A stretch of 64,000 bases of DNA from Acidobacteriota bacterium (GTDB lineage Bacteria; Acidobacteriota; Thermoanaerobaculia; Multivoradales; Multivoraceae). The notes beneath the pieces were generated by a model. That model searched no databases, had not been told where the DNA came from, and saw only the letters and a program-made list of their open reading frames with translations. Below, one piece after another: positions 23,952 to 32,688 of the stretch (its first letter is position 1; each line of letters begins with the position of its first letter). The DNA lies in the NCBI GenBank assembly GCA_029263415.1, contig JAJCXN010000046.1, forward strand, positions 1 through 64,000. Reading direction: 5' to 3'. The translations under genes and the position numbers were made by a program.

Positions 23952-25337
23952 CTACGAAGCCGCGTACTTGAGGCGAACGAAGGCCTCCTCGAGCATCGGC
24001 ATGGCGTCGGTCGCGCCGCGCACGACGACGTCAACCACGTTGTTGTGGATGTCGATGTCGCGGAGGATCTCCATGTCGAGATCGTCGGCCTGCCAGAAGT
24101 AGGAGAAGTCCGCGAACATGCCGAAGTAGGCATCGACCGCAACGGTGTTCGGGAAGAACTCGTGCAGATCGACTGGCCGCCCAGCGAAGCGGTCGGGCTC
24201 CCCAGCGCGCGTGGACTCACGCCAGCGCGGCTGACCGGTGGTGTCCGCATCAACCGCCAACGCCTCGTGAGCGGAAGGGGCAAGCAAGTACTCACCCGAA
24301 CCCCAGTAGCGGAGGGCCAGGTACTTCGCCTTCGTGATGCCCTCCCACGTTGGAAGCGTGGTCGTTCCTGCGACCACATCTCGGGCGGAGGTGATGCCGT
24401 TCTCGGAGGCGGTGAACAGGCCAAGTGGCTTACCGTTGCCATCGCCGGTGATGCGGGCCTGCTCAATTCCCTCGGCGATATCGATCTTGACCTCGCCGAT
24501 GATCTCGTTCTCGATGTTGAGGAAGCCGCGGCGCAGAAGCACCCGACCGATCTGCACCGCGGACGACCAATGCTGCGGAGTGAGCACTCTGCGGTCATAG
24601 CCCAAGGCTTCATCCTTGGTTGGCCTAGTGGTCTCACTGCCCCACTTGAAGGTAGAGGCCTTCGCAGCCCGCCGCGTTTTGCCTAGCGACTCGGCGCCGC
24701 GAACGAGCTTCTTGGTGATCCGTGCGCTCAATGGAAGCGCGGCGTCGCGCGCTTTCAAGATTCCGGCGATGAGGCTCATCGGCGGAGTGAGGACTCCGGC
24801 GCGCGTGTCGTCTGCGGAAAGAAAGTTGTCGGCCGCTTGTCGAGGAACGTCAAGCAAGGCTTGCTGGTCAGCAGTGATCTCCGCGCCAGCCATGGCTGAG
24901 TAGAACGCGCTCGCGTACTCCGGCGTTGCGGTGATCGCGGTTTGGGGGGCCCAGTGCACGGTACCGGCGTCAGAGCCTCGCATGTTGCGCAGCTCGTCGA
25001 TGGTTCCGGTCTCGCGGCCATCGAAGAGGCTCTGCATGTTCTCGCGCCCCTTCTCCACCAACTGGTCTACCGAGTTGGTGCGACTGGTCGGCTCCATCGC
25101 ATCTGGATCGGGACGCGTCGCGTCCAGGGCGTCGGAGTTCGGCGCCGCCTGCTCGAGGGTCAGGTCACTGAGTTGCTTCAGCTCCTGTGCGCGATTGACG
25201 AGCGCCGTTCGCTGGGACGCCTCCTCGCCAGTCAGTTCGCGATCCGCGTCCAACGCCGTCCTGGTGATCTGCCGAGCGGCTTCGAGCGCCTCGTGACGCT
25301 GCTCCAAATACCCGGTTGATTCTGCTCTCTTCGACAT
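23952..25337 (-). CDS. Major capsid protein, HK97 fold
   Basis: 461 aa. The N-terminal 110 residues are a helical, charged scaffold-like delta domain (LEQRHEALEAARQITRTALD) expected to be removed by the S49 protease encoded just upstream. The rest has HK97-capsid features: FKWGSETTRPTKDEA, LLRRGFLNIENEI, DGNGKPLGLFTASE and a C-terminal strand with DIDIHNNVVDVVVRGATDAM. GGGAGG stands 9 nt before the ATG. A 230-nt untranslated leader with strong secondary structure precedes it, consistent with separate control of this abundantly made protein. Confidence 0.9.
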   Translation of the reverse strand: MSKRAESTGYLEQRHEALEAARQITRTALDADRELTGEEASQRTALVNRAQELKQLSDLTLEQAAPNSDALDATRPDPDAMEPTSRTNSVDQLVEKGRENMQSLFDGRETGTIDELRNMRGSDAGTVHWAPQTAITATPEYASAFYSAMAGAEITADQQALLDVPRQAADNFLSADDTRAGVLTPPMSLIAGILKARDAALPLSARITKKLVRGAESLGKTRRAAKASTFKWGSETTRPTKDEALGYDRRVLTPQHWSSAVQIGRVLLRRGFLNIENEIIGEVKIDIAEGIEQARITGDGNGKPLGLFTASENGITSARDVVAGTTTLPTWEGITKAKYLALRYWGSGEYLLAPSAHEALAVDADTTGQPRWRESTRAGEPDRFAGRPVDLHEFFPNTVAVDAYFGMFADFSYFWQADDLDMEILRDIDIHNNVVDVVVRGATDAMPMLEEAFVRLKYAAS

Positions 25338-25569
25338 GTGTTTGCTGCCTCCCTGTGCCGGGGACAGCTAACAGATACACAAAGCGCCGCCCGCCGGCAG
25401 ATGAACGTGTGTCATTCATTTGCCTGGCGAGGGCGGCGCCGGATCATCGTCGAAACTGGCGGGCTCTCACCCCGCAACGCTTTGATCGGATGACTACTCG
25501 GGTCCCACCCCTACGCGGGGCTCTCAGCGCTGCGTGATATCAAGTCAATCGCAGCCTAACCAACAGCGG
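25338..25569 (-). promoter_or_regulatory. Structured untranslated leader upstream of the major capsid gene
   Basis: A 232-nt gap interrupts an otherwise overlapping operon. On the minus strand it holds small hairpins (CCCC-GCGTA-GGGG; GCGGG-GTGAGA-GCCCGC) and then a long one at 25384-25439: outer stem GCGCCGCCC/GGGCGGCGC, inner stem GGCA-ATGAA/TTCAT-TGCC around a 9-nt loop, followed by TTTGTGT. It could be a terminator-plus-promoter arrangement, an RNase site or a regulatory RNA. No known riboswitch consensus is recognised. Confidence 0.5.
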
Positions 25570-26478
25570 TCAGGAATGCAACTCGATCTCGGTCTCCATG
25601 TGGAGCCGCTGAGTCTGGCTGAGACCCTCGACACCGGCGGGCTCTTCCTTCGGCGAGTGTTTGCTGCGGATCATCTCGAGCGTCTCGTCCATCGATCTGA
25701 CCGTGTCGAGGATGCCGAGTTCCTGGGCCCGCTCGACGCTGAACATACGGCCATCAGTGAGCTCCTTCACCTGAGCCTCGGTCAAACCGCGGCCTTGCTG
25801 CAGCGCTCCAACGAAGAACCCGCTGTGCCGCTCCACGATCTCAGTGACATAGGAGATATCTGACTCGGTGACCTCCCGGCCTGGAAGCCCGACCGCCTTG
25901 TAGGCGCCAGTGGTGATCGCGTGAAGCCGCACACCGTCCTTCTCAAACTTTTTCGACGTGTCATAGAGGTAGGCGATCGTGCCTACACTGCCGAGCTCGG
26001 CGGGCGCGTTGGCCGAAATCTCGGTTGCATGGGCGATCGCGAAGAGGGCCGCAGAGGCTGCCTGGTCGCTCACCTGGGCGTACACGGGCTTCACTGCGGC
26101 AGCGGCCTTCACATCCTCCGAGAACTCGTAGGTGCCGACGGCGGTGCCTCCTGGTGAGTCGACGTGAAGCAAGATCGCGTTGACTTCCTCATCACGAGAC
26201 GCGGAGCGCAACTGGCGTCGCGCCTTGACCGTGGAGCACCCACCGTACTTGGACGAACCCTTCTGCATCGCGCCGAGGATCGGGACTACAGCAATCCCGC
26301 CGTCGAGTAGCTGGTAGCTGCCAACGCCACTGCGATCGCCATCCCCGCCTTGCTGCGGCTTGAAGGTGCCGTTCTGAACCTGGGCTAGAGCCGTCTCGAG
26401 AAACGTCGGTTCGATGGCCCAGGCTCCCATGTGGGACCTGAAGCATTCGGGCGTGTCTGGGATGTCATGCGGCTGCAT
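25570..26478 (-). CDS. Prohead protease, S49 (SppA/ClpP-like) family
   Basis: 302 aa. Core motifs of the S49/ClpP fold: IAVVPILGAM strand, AILLHVDSPGG oxyanion loop, SDQAASAALFAIA with the nucleophile serine of the ASA motif, then AELGSVGTIAYL. A helical tail (residues 225-300) may bind the scaffold. It lies between portal and capsid, the standard order, and would cleave the capsid delta domain during head maturation. It begins 14 nt inside the portal gene. Confidence 0.85.
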   Translation of the reverse strand: MQPHDIPDTPECFRSHMGAWAIEPTFLETALAQVQNGTFKPQQGGDGDRSGVGSYQLLDGGIAVVPILGAMQKGSSKYGGCSTVKARRQLRSASRDEEVNAILLHVDSPGGTAVGTYEFSEDVKAAAAVKPVYAQVSDQAASAALFAIAHATEISANAPAELGSVGTIAYLYDTSKKFEKDGVRLHAITTGAYKAVGLPGREVTESDISYVTEIVERHSGFFVGALQQGRGLTEAQVKELTDGRMFSVERAQELGILDTVRSMDETLEMIRSKHSPKEEPAGVEGLSQTQRLHMETEIELHS

Positions 26479-28081
26479 CGTGGCTCTCCTGGTCTGGCTC
26501 TGGAAACAGTTGGAAGGTTGCGAATCCGGCGGGGCGACTGGACCACGTCGCTAGGCACTCTTCGAGCGCGGCAGCCGGCTCTGGTGAGTGCAACGCGTCG
26601 AGGAGGACTCGGCGCGAGTAACTCACCCACGAAGTCGAAATGGCAGCGGCGCTATCTAGCCCCGCGCCGAACTCGATCCCAAGCTCCTCACCTAGGCCGA
26701 TCAACGAGTCGAATGTAGTCGTCATGAACTCGCGTTGGCCCGCAAGGAAGCGCTCGAACTCTCGTTCACAGGCATCTACGCCTTGGGGCAGCGACTTCTG
26801 AATCGTGCTCTGGAGGCCGCTTTTCTCACGTCTGGAGCTACGCACCAACTGGTCGACCACGAGGGCCTCGTAGCCTTGGCGAGCACTCTGAGAAAGCGGA
26901 GCCCGGTTCAGCTCCGCTTGAATCTCGTCGCCGCCTTCCATCGGCGGTAGATCTTCCTTTCCGCGGATCTCGTTGGGGGTCATGAACACACGCCCGGCGA
27001 CCTCGTAGAACTTGGCTCTGGTTTCCATCGAGCCGCGCACGAGCGCATCTACGTTGTGCTTGATGAAGTAGCGATGCCGTTCCTCCGGAGCGATCAACTT
27101 TCGCGTGAGTTCCTGTTCGTACTGCACCAACGGAAGCATCTGGGAGTATCGAACAAACGCGGCGCCGAGCTCCTCAATGTTGTTGAAGGTCGCCTTATCC
27201 AGATGCTGCAGAAGATGCGGTGGCGCACCGATGAACCGCGCCACCTCGACGACCTGGAAGCCGCGGAGTTCGAAGAACTGGGCTTCCTCTGAAGTGAATC
27301 CCAACGCTTGCCACTCAAGGCCCCAATCGAAGACCGCAACACGATGCTGGTTCTCACCGCCGTGGGCCTTCTCCCACATCTCGCGAATATTCTTCGTAGC
27401 GACCGCTCTGTCCTTGAAAGTGCTGGCCGTCTTCAGAATCCCACTCGGCCGCGCACCATTCTTGAAGAGCAGCGCACCGTGCTTCTCTGCTGCCAGCGCC
27501 ATCCCGATCGCTTGGCGCGCGACATCGACCAAGCCGATCCCCTGCAGGCCATTGATGGGCATGTTGGGCACATGGATCACGTCGCGAGGGCGATACTCCC
27601 GCGGCTTGCCACCGCCATTGGAACTGCTGATCTCATAGTAGAGGTCACCGTTGCGGCGCCGTTTGAGCTGAACACGATCCGGGTGCACCGGCCACAACGC
27701 ATCCGCAGCGCCGTTCCGTCGGGTGATGACCTGATAGCCGTTGCCGAAGACAATCTTCCGAGCGTGGAACTGCTCGCGTTGAACTACTGACGTCTGCTCG
27801 GGCGACGGAGAGAGCGAGAGCAGTTCGGCGAGTTCATGATCGCGGGCCACCTCCGAGCCGCCGCCCTTCCTGCGCCGATAGACCTTCAGCGGAAGCTGCG
27901 CCGCGGTACCTGCCATCAGACGCACGCCAGCAAACACCGCCGAGCAGGTCAGAGCGTTGCTGTCGTTGACGTCGACGCCCGCATGGGTATCGGGCATGGT
28001 CAACCACGCGGCGCCGGGGCTGGATGGGTGGCCGAGGTTCTCGGTTCTCGGAGCGGACTGCATTAGCTGGCGAAGGATCAC
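26465..28081 (-). CDS. Portal protein, HK97 family
   Basis: 538 aa from a GTG at 28081, which overlaps the stop of the small membrane gene (GTGA) and begins VILRQLMQ. The longer in-frame reading to 28198 lies inside that gene and is rejected. Portal motifs: SAVFAGVRLMAGTAAQLPLKVY, FGNGYQVITR, WPVHPDRVQ, IGLVDVARQAIGMALAAEKH, then RFIGAPPHLLQHLDKATFNN and FMTPNEIRGKEDLPP. This is the dodecameric channel through which DNA is packaged. The 150-residue C-terminal part is helical and may carry the scaffold contact. Confidence 0.9.
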   Translation of the reverse strand: MILRQLMQSAPRTENLGHPSSPGAAWLTMPDTHAGVDVNDSNALTCSAVFAGVRLMAGTAAQLPLKVYRRRKGGGSEVARDHELAELLSLSPSPEQTSVVQREQFHARKIVFGNGYQVITRRNGAADALWPVHPDRVQLKRRRNGDLYYEISSSNGGGKPREYRPRDVIHVPNMPINGLQGIGLVDVARQAIGMALAAEKHGALLFKNGARPSGILKTASTFKDRAVATKNIREMWEKAHGGENQHRVAVFDWGLEWQALGFTSEEAQFFELRGFQVVEVARFIGAPPHLLQHLDKATFNNIEELGAAFVRYSQMLPLVQYEQELTRKLIAPEERHRYFIKHNVDALVRGSMETRAKFYEVAGRVFMTPNEIRGKEDLPPMEGGDEIQAELNRAPLSQSARQGYEALVVDQLVRSSRREKSGLQSTIQKSLPQGVDACEREFERFLAGQREFMTTTFDSLIGLGEELGIEFGAGLDSAAAISTSWVSYSRRVLLDALHSPEPAAALEECLATWSSRPAGFATFQLFPEPDQESHDAAA

Positions 28082-28308
28082 GGGCGTCTCCAAGTGGCTT
28101 GAACGACAACAGGAAAACTGAGTGCTGCGCCGGCACCGGCAACCCACCGATAGCCGAGCTCGCCGGCAACTGCGAAGACCGCAAGACCGATGAGACACTG
28201 GACGGCATCTGCGCGGCCGTCACCCTCGAACCACAGCGCGGTTCTGGCAGCGACGAAAATGAAGGGCCAAACCAAGGCCATAATCACTCGGCTCACTCGC
28301 GCTCTCAT
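28078..28308 (-). CDS. Small two-TM membrane protein between terminase and portal
   Basis: 76 aa with two hydrophobic segments (about 9-25 and 38-66) joined by a short polar loop. It overlaps TerL by 4 nt (ATGA) and the portal by 4 nt (GTGA), which supports it as coding. A membrane protein between terL and portal is not part of the usual head module, so it may be an accessory exclusion or holin-like protein. Family not recognised. Confidence 0.55.
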   Translation of the reverse strand: MRARVSRVIMALVWPFIFVAARTALWFEGDGRADAVQCLIGLAVFAVAGELGYRWVAGAGAALSFPVVVQATWRRP

Positions 28309-30020
28309 ATGACGATCCCCTCGCCCGCGCTGTAGGGGTCCTCGTCTACCTCTTCAGCCTTGTGGATGCCTGCGATCGCCTGCAGCATGGCCACCATCCC
28401 ATCAATGCGTTCGAAGCTGCGCTCCTTGTCGGGGCGGCGGTAGCCATCCGGAGATTTGCGGAAGACCAGGTTCGACGACATCCAGCGAAGCACTCGATCG
28501 CCGCCATGACTGAGCTGGGTCGACAGCATGAGCCGCTCGAACTCCTCAACGGGCTCGGCGTAGTTCTCGTAGCTCTGCCGGAATTCCACCATTGGCACGC
28601 CATCACCGTCGAGCTGAGTAGCCATCTGGGTTGCCAACCGTGGGTCGTAGGCCAGCCACTTGAAGTCGTAGGTCTCCGAAAGCGCGACGATATCTTTTCG
28701 GATCGTGTCGAAGTCGGTGGTGTTGCCGCTGGTCACCTCAATCAAGCCGCGATCGCGCCACTGCGCATAGGGGACCTTGTCCCTACGGCTACGCACGACG
28801 ATGTTGTCTTCAGGAATCCAGTGCTTGCCGAGGATGTAGACCTCGCCCGACTCGCGCGGGAACGCCATCACTAGCGAACTGCAGTCCTGCGTGTGCGCAA
28901 GATCGAGGCCTGCGTAACACGGCAACGACTCAAGATCCGTTGGGAGCTTGCCGCCACACCGCTTCCACAGCTTCGAGCTGATCCCGCGTCTTACCGAGTT
29001 CACCCACTCGTTGCAATGCAACCGCCTGAACGATTCTTCCTTGTCGGGATTGGACTTTGCCTTCTCGCACTCATCGCGCAAGAACTCGATCTTCGGGCTG
29101 ATTCCAATGTTCGGGTTGGCCTTGATCCAGTTGGCCTCGTCTGTCCAATCGTCATCGGTATCCGAATCGTCTTCGGTCTCGCCCTTGTCGAGTTCGAAGA
29201 TCAGATTGAACGACGTCATGATGTCGAGTTCGCCGAGGAGGATCTTGGTCGCGAGCTCGTACTCCTGGTAGCAAACGCTTTCGGGCGAGTACTCGCCGGC
29301 AGTGCTCGTCTTCATGACTGAAGACTGACGGCGCGCCGCGGTGCCACCCTCGATGACATCGAGCAGCTTGCGGTTCTTCATCCGATGGAGCTCGTCGACG
29401 CCTGCGGTCGCAGTGTTCGCACCGTCCTCGAGGCTCGCGTCCGACGCGATCGCGGTCAGGCGTGAACCCTCGTCGACATAGATCGTGTTGCGGCCAGTGT
29501 GAAGTATGCGCCGGAGATCCGGGCTCGACTTCACCATCTTCTCAACGGTCTCGAACACGTGGCGCGTCTGCTCTTTCTTGGCAGCACAGACGTACCCCTC
29601 AGCGCCAGCTTCACCGTCGAAGAAGGTGAGCAAGATCAGCAAGGGGCCGATCATGTGGCTCTTGCCATTCTTCTTCCCAACAAGCAGCAACGCGGTTCTG
29701 ATCACACGGAGGCCATTGGCTACCCACTTCCAACCCACCACGTTGGCAACGAAGAACTGTTGCCAAGGGGCGAGGATGAAGGGCTGCCCGCGCGGATGCT
29801 CGGGTGAGGGACCCCACTCACCCTTCCAGTGCCTGAACAACCGATAGAAGTGGATGGCCGCGTCCACCTCTGCGTAGTCGAGGTAGATACCGAGTTCAGC
29901 GCTACGCCGCTTCCAGTCTTGAAACCGTTCGCAGGCATGTCGGACCTTCTCGCACACGACGATCTTTCCCGTGGTTGCATCCCGAGCCCAGCGCTCCCAA
30001 TCTGTGAGCTTGGCCGCCAC
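28305..30020 (-). CDS. terL: Terminase large subunit (TerL)
   Basis: 571 aa. N-terminal ATPase: FILAPWQQFFVANVVGW adenine-binding region, LLVGKKNGKSHMIGPLLIL as Walker A-like loop, and ATAGVDELHRM as Walker B with the catalytic acid. C-terminal nuclease: CYAGLDLAHTQDCSSLVMAF supplies the first metal-binding aspartate, with further acids near DFDTIRKDI and WLAYDP. It belongs with P27-type small subunits (Terminase_1 group). It cuts and translocates phage DNA into proheads through the portal. It shares one base of overlap with TerS. Confidence 0.95.
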   Translation of the reverse strand: MAAKLTDWERWARDATTGKIVVCEKVRHACERFQDWKRRSAELGIYLDYAEVDAAIHFYRLFRHWKGEWGPSPEHPRGQPFILAPWQQFFVANVVGWKWVANGLRVIRTALLLVGKKNGKSHMIGPLLILLTFFDGEAGAEGYVCAAKKEQTRHVFETVEKMVKSSPDLRRILHTGRNTIYVDEGSRLTAIASDASLEDGANTATAGVDELHRMKNRKLLDVIEGGTAARRQSSVMKTSTAGEYSPESVCYQEYELATKILLGELDIMTSFNLIFELDKGETEDDSDTDDDWTDEANWIKANPNIGISPKIEFLRDECEKAKSNPDKEESFRRLHCNEWVNSVRRGISSKLWKRCGGKLPTDLESLPCYAGLDLAHTQDCSSLVMAFPRESGEVYILGKHWIPEDNIVVRSRRDKVPYAQWRDRGLIEVTSGNTTDFDTIRKDIVALSETYDFKWLAYDPRLATQMATQLDGDGVPMVEFRQSYENYAEPVEEFERLMLSTQLSHGGDRVLRWMSSNLVFRKSPDGYRRPDKERSFERIDGMVAMLQAIAGIHKAEEVDEDPYSAGEGIVI

Positions 30021-30556
30021 TACCCGATCCCCATCGCGAGGCCCTTCTTCTTCTTGAACTTCTCAAACTCGCTGTCAGAGGCGCCGGCCTTTGCCACTTC
30101 GTTGGGGTCGACGTCTACACGGGTTCGTGCCGACGGCGTCAGGCCGAACTCGACAGCAAACTTGAGCGCATCAAGCCGCGCGTTGCGACTGATCTCAAGC
30201 CAGGGGTTCTTCTTGAGGGTGTTGAATGTCATCACCACTTTGTCCTCGGTCTCGAGCACCTTCTCCGCTTCGACATAGAGACCGTAGTTCTGACAGAACC
30301 CCTCGAACGCAAACCGATCGACCTTGCTGAGCAAGCCCAGCTGGTAGAGCTCCTTGGCGTAGTACTTCCAACACTGCTTAGCGATGGTCGACAAGTACGC
30401 GGGGGCCGTCGGCACTCGTGAAGCGGCTCTCGGCTTGGGTTCCTTCTTGCTGAGAGCCCGCTTTCCAGGGTTGCCCGCCAGCTTCTTGAGCGCAGTCGGC
30501 TTCGGCTTTCGACCGCGAGCCACGTCAAGCCACCCGACCCGCGATATTCGACCCAA
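30020..30556 (-). CDS. terS: Terminase small subunit, P27 family (TerS)
   Basis: 178 aa. The signature RGRKPKPTALKKLAGNPGKR near the N-terminus is characteristic of the P27 small terminase family. A helical core (LGLLSKVDRFAFEGFCQNYG, AEKVLETED) and a lysine-rich tail follow. It recognises the packaging site and recruits TerL, which follows immediately. P27 partners usually go with an HNH protein nearby, and there is one at 31116-31484. Confidence 0.9.
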   Translation of the reverse strand: MGRISRVGWLDVARGRKPKPTALKKLAGNPGKRALSKKEPKPRAASRVPTAPAYLSTIAKQCWKYYAKELYQLGLLSKVDRFAFEGFCQNYGLYVEAEKVLETEDKVVMTFNTLKKNPWLEISRNARLDALKFAVEFGLTPSARTRVDVDPNEVAKAGASDSEFEKFKKKKGLAMGIG

Positions 30557-30634
30557 AATCGAAACCGCGTCGAATTTCGCGGCGGTGTGTCTCGCGCTCC
30601 CTCGGAGTCCCGAGCCCCATCAGCTCCAGGTATT

Positions 30635-31123
30635 TCATGCCCCCCTCCCCCTCGCCTGCCGCGAACCAGTTTCCGGGCGACCGATCACGAACCAGACCTC
30701 GGCACCACTCTCCCCGTAGCCAGAGACCAACTGAACCGAACCGGGAGGCAACGCGGCTCGAGCCGCTTCAAGATCCGGCTCGCCTGGCAACCGTTCGTCG
30801 AAGACGAGGTTGATGAACCAGTCGCCTCTACCCTTCACGCCCTGCAGCATCTTCGGGTCGGCTTCGCCACCGCGAATCCTCACTGTCTGCGCCTTGGGAA
30901 TTAGCACGAAGAACCGAACCAGCGTACTCAGTCGATCGAGCTCCGATTGCATGAGGCCGTTGGCCTCTTCGACGGTGTCGACATGCCCAAGCATGGCGTT
31001 CCCTTCGGCACCGCGGCGATTGTCGACCCGCTCGACATCGAACCCGCCTGATGTGCTCCGCCGCGCAAAGAAGCGATGGCCCCCGAACTCCTCATCAAGA
31101 GACAGTGGCTTGAATTCAGGCAT
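30635..31123 (-). CDS. Hypothetical phage protein
   Basis: 162 aa from the ATG at 31123 (MPEFKPL), with GGAGG 10 nt upstream; an earlier in-frame ATG at 31150 lacks a ribosome-binding site. Alpha/beta composition with a helix (TVEEANGLMQSELDRLSTL), strands (RFFVLIPKAQTVRI and WFINLVFD) and a closing EVWFVIGRPE. Lies between the HNH gene and TerS. Not recognised. Confidence 0.55.
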   Translation of the reverse strand: MPEFKPLSLDEEFGGHRFFARRSTSGGFDVERVDNRRGAEGNAMLGHVDTVEEANGLMQSELDRLSTLVRFFVLIPKAQTVRIRGGEADPKMLQGVKGRGDWFINLVFDERLPGEPDLEAARAALPPGSVQLVSGYGESGAEVWFVIGRPETGSRQARGRGA

Positions 31124-31484
31124 GCGCTCTACGCCTCCTACCGAAGCCACCGTCTTCCATCACGCTCTTGTGGCGATGGCAGGCCACGCAGATACCTCGA
31201 CAGTTGTCGGGGTCAAGCCTTAGAGGGTCGGCGAGGCCCTTGAAAGGAACCTTGTGATCTACCTCCCGCGAGGGGTCGCCTTCGCACTTGGCTTTGCTCT
31301 GACAGGTCCGGTCACGGCGCAGAATGAAGGCGCGAAACGCTACCCAGTCCGAGCCGTAACCGCGGGCGTGACGCGAACCGATCCGCGCTCGCTTCCGTGC
31401 ACTACACGGACCACATCGCTTGCCGCGCACAATGTCTCCGCACCGTTGGCAAAGTCTGGAGGTTCTAACTGGCACGTCGAACAC
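31116..31484 (-). CDS. HNH endonuclease
   Basis: 122 aa. An N-terminal zinc-ribbon-like C-x2-C pair (CQRCGD and CGPC), then the HNH core: AFILRRDRTCQSKAKC, VDHKVPF (first H), LDPDNCRGICVACHRHKS with C-x2-C-H and the final H. HNH proteins next to terS and terL occur in many HK97-type phages and are needed for DNA packaging at cohesive ends. It overlaps the upstream zinc-finger gene by 20 nt. Confidence 0.85.
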   Translation of the reverse strand: MFDVPVRTSRLCQRCGDIVRGKRCGPCSARKRARIGSRHARGYGSDWVAFRAFILRRDRTCQSKAKCEGDPSREVDHKVPFKGLADPLRLDPDNCRGICVACHRHKSVMEDGGFGRRRRAHA

Positions 31485-31782
31485 CCTTCATCTCGCGGGC
31501 GATGAGTTCCTCGAGCGCGTACTCAACGATGCTCTGCCGCGTACCCTTGAAACCAAGGCCGTGGAGATCCTCCACCAGGTCAGCCACCGTCTGTCCGACC
31601 TCGAACCTTGGTGGGCGGCGACGACCGAGCCCTGCAGGCAGGGCCTTACGCCTGCTCTCTGACCAGTACAACTCCCGACAGCACCCAGCAGGGTCGAGCT
31701 TGCAGAATCGTTGGTTCTTGCGCCTGCTCTCGAACCGCCTATGGCAGCGATCGCACTCCCTGACGGTGGCCATCTTGCTCAA
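31465..31782 (-). CDS. Zinc-finger protein with ribbon-helix-helix-like tail
   Basis: 105 aa. N-terminal residues 10-36 contain CDRC...FC...GCC, a small zinc knuckle rich in arginine. The C-terminal part (about 65-100) reads VADLVEDLHGLGFKGTRQS then IVEYALEELI, a pattern resembling ribbon-helix-helix DNA-binding domains. The two halves together suggest a DNA-binding regulator or packaging accessory. Overlaps the GH108 muramidase stop by 4 nt (ATGA). Confidence 0.55.
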   Translation of the reverse strand: MSKMATVRECDRCHRRFESRRKNQRFCKLDPAGCCRELYWSESRRKALPAGLGRRRPPRFEVGQTVADLVEDLHGLGFKGTRQSIVEYALEELIAREMKGVRRAS

Positions 31783-32270
31783 GAGTAGGCCCTCCGAAGC
31801 CAGCCTTTGAGGAACGGCCGCATTGAGGGCTTGCCTGCGACAAGAGTGCGATAGAACCCCGCAGCCTCAGAGCGGAGCGCCGGCAGCAAGGGGAACGCCG
31901 CGGCAACTGCGGCTCTCGTCTTCGGCCCCACGACCCCGTCCTCTTTCAGACTGGCACCATGTGCCATGCACGCACGCTGGATCAACTTGCCAGCCTGCTC
32001 GGCCCCCATGTTCACGGTTAGATCCAAAGCCTTCGTGGCGACCGCCTGCGACCCCAGCAAGTGGTATCGGTGCGGCTTCCAGTAGTGCTCGAAGTACAAC
32101 TCTTCAGCGGCGTCTTTGGTGAGGTCGCGGACATCGCGAGAGTCATCGATCGATCGCAGGAACCGTGACGAGATACCCCAGTTGGTGGCACCTCCAGGAT
32201 CACTAGGGTGATCGACGAACCCCCCCTCATGGGCGAGCACCGTTTCGATGGCGACCGAGAACCTAGCCAT
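31779..32270 (-). CDS. Endolysin: GH108 muramidase with peptidoglycan-binding domain
   Basis: 163 aa. The start carries the GH108 signature HEGGFVDHPSDPGGATNWGI, with catalytic E15. The C-terminal part (from DGVVGPKTRAAV) has the helical pattern of the peptidoglycan-binding domain that accompanies this family. No signal peptide, so it needs a holin, and a holin-like gene lies immediately upstream. It hydrolyses the glycan strands of the cell wall at the end of infection. Confidence 0.85.
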   Translation of the reverse strand: MARFSVAIETVLAHEGGFVDHPSDPGGATNWGISSRFLRSIDDSRDVRDLTKDAAEELYFEHYWKPHRYHLLGSQAVATKALDLTVNMGAEQAGKLIQRACMAHGASLKEDGVVGPKTRAAVAAAFPLLPALRSEAAGFYRTLVAGKPSMRPFLKGWLRRAYS

Positions 32271-32688
32271 CGGACGCTTCCGCGGCGTCCATGTGGGCCA
32301 ACAGACGGGCGATGTCGGCTTGCGCCTGGTCGGTTTTCAGCTCAACCCGCAGCGTCGCCTGGAATTGCTCCCTGCGAGCCGACCGGGCCTCTCGCACTGC
32401 AATGACGATTGCCCAGCCTACGGCTGCCATGATGAACATTACGCCCTTGGGGATTCCCGCGACTAGCGACTCGAGATCGATACCTGACAGGTTAATGCCC
32501 AGCGCGTCCACCAGACCAGCCACGCCACTAGTCCCGGCGAGCGTTGCCAGTATCGCCCCTGGTGCCCGTGACATTGCCCGTGAGCTGTCGACGACAACGC
32601 GGCGCACGGTGGCCTCCGGTACCCCTTCACGCTTAAGTACCCTCTCGCTCGGCCACACGACTCCCTCCGGCATTGGTGGGTAAGTCAT
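32263..32688 (-). CDS. Putative holin
   Basis: 141 aa with two hydrophobic stretches (about 44-62 and 80-98) and a highly charged C-terminal tail (REARSARREQ). This is the usual topology of a class II type holin or related pore protein. The gene overlaps the endolysin gene that follows by 8 nt and the lipase gene before it by 4 nt (ATGA), forming a lysis cassette. The long N-terminal cytoplasmic region (40 aa) is unusual for a holin. Confidence 0.6.
   Translation of the reverse strand: MTYPPMPEGVVWPSERVLKREGVPEATVRRVVVDSSRAMSRAPGAILATLAGTSGVAGLVDALGINLSGIDLESLVAGIPKGVMFIMAAVGWAIVIAVREARSARREQFQATLRVELKTDQAQADIARLLAHMDAAEASDG

Noticed and set aside
23622-24686. 354-codon + strand frame over the major capsid gene
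   Set aside because: Antisense shadow of a well-supported capsid gene; no motifs or ribosome-binding site.
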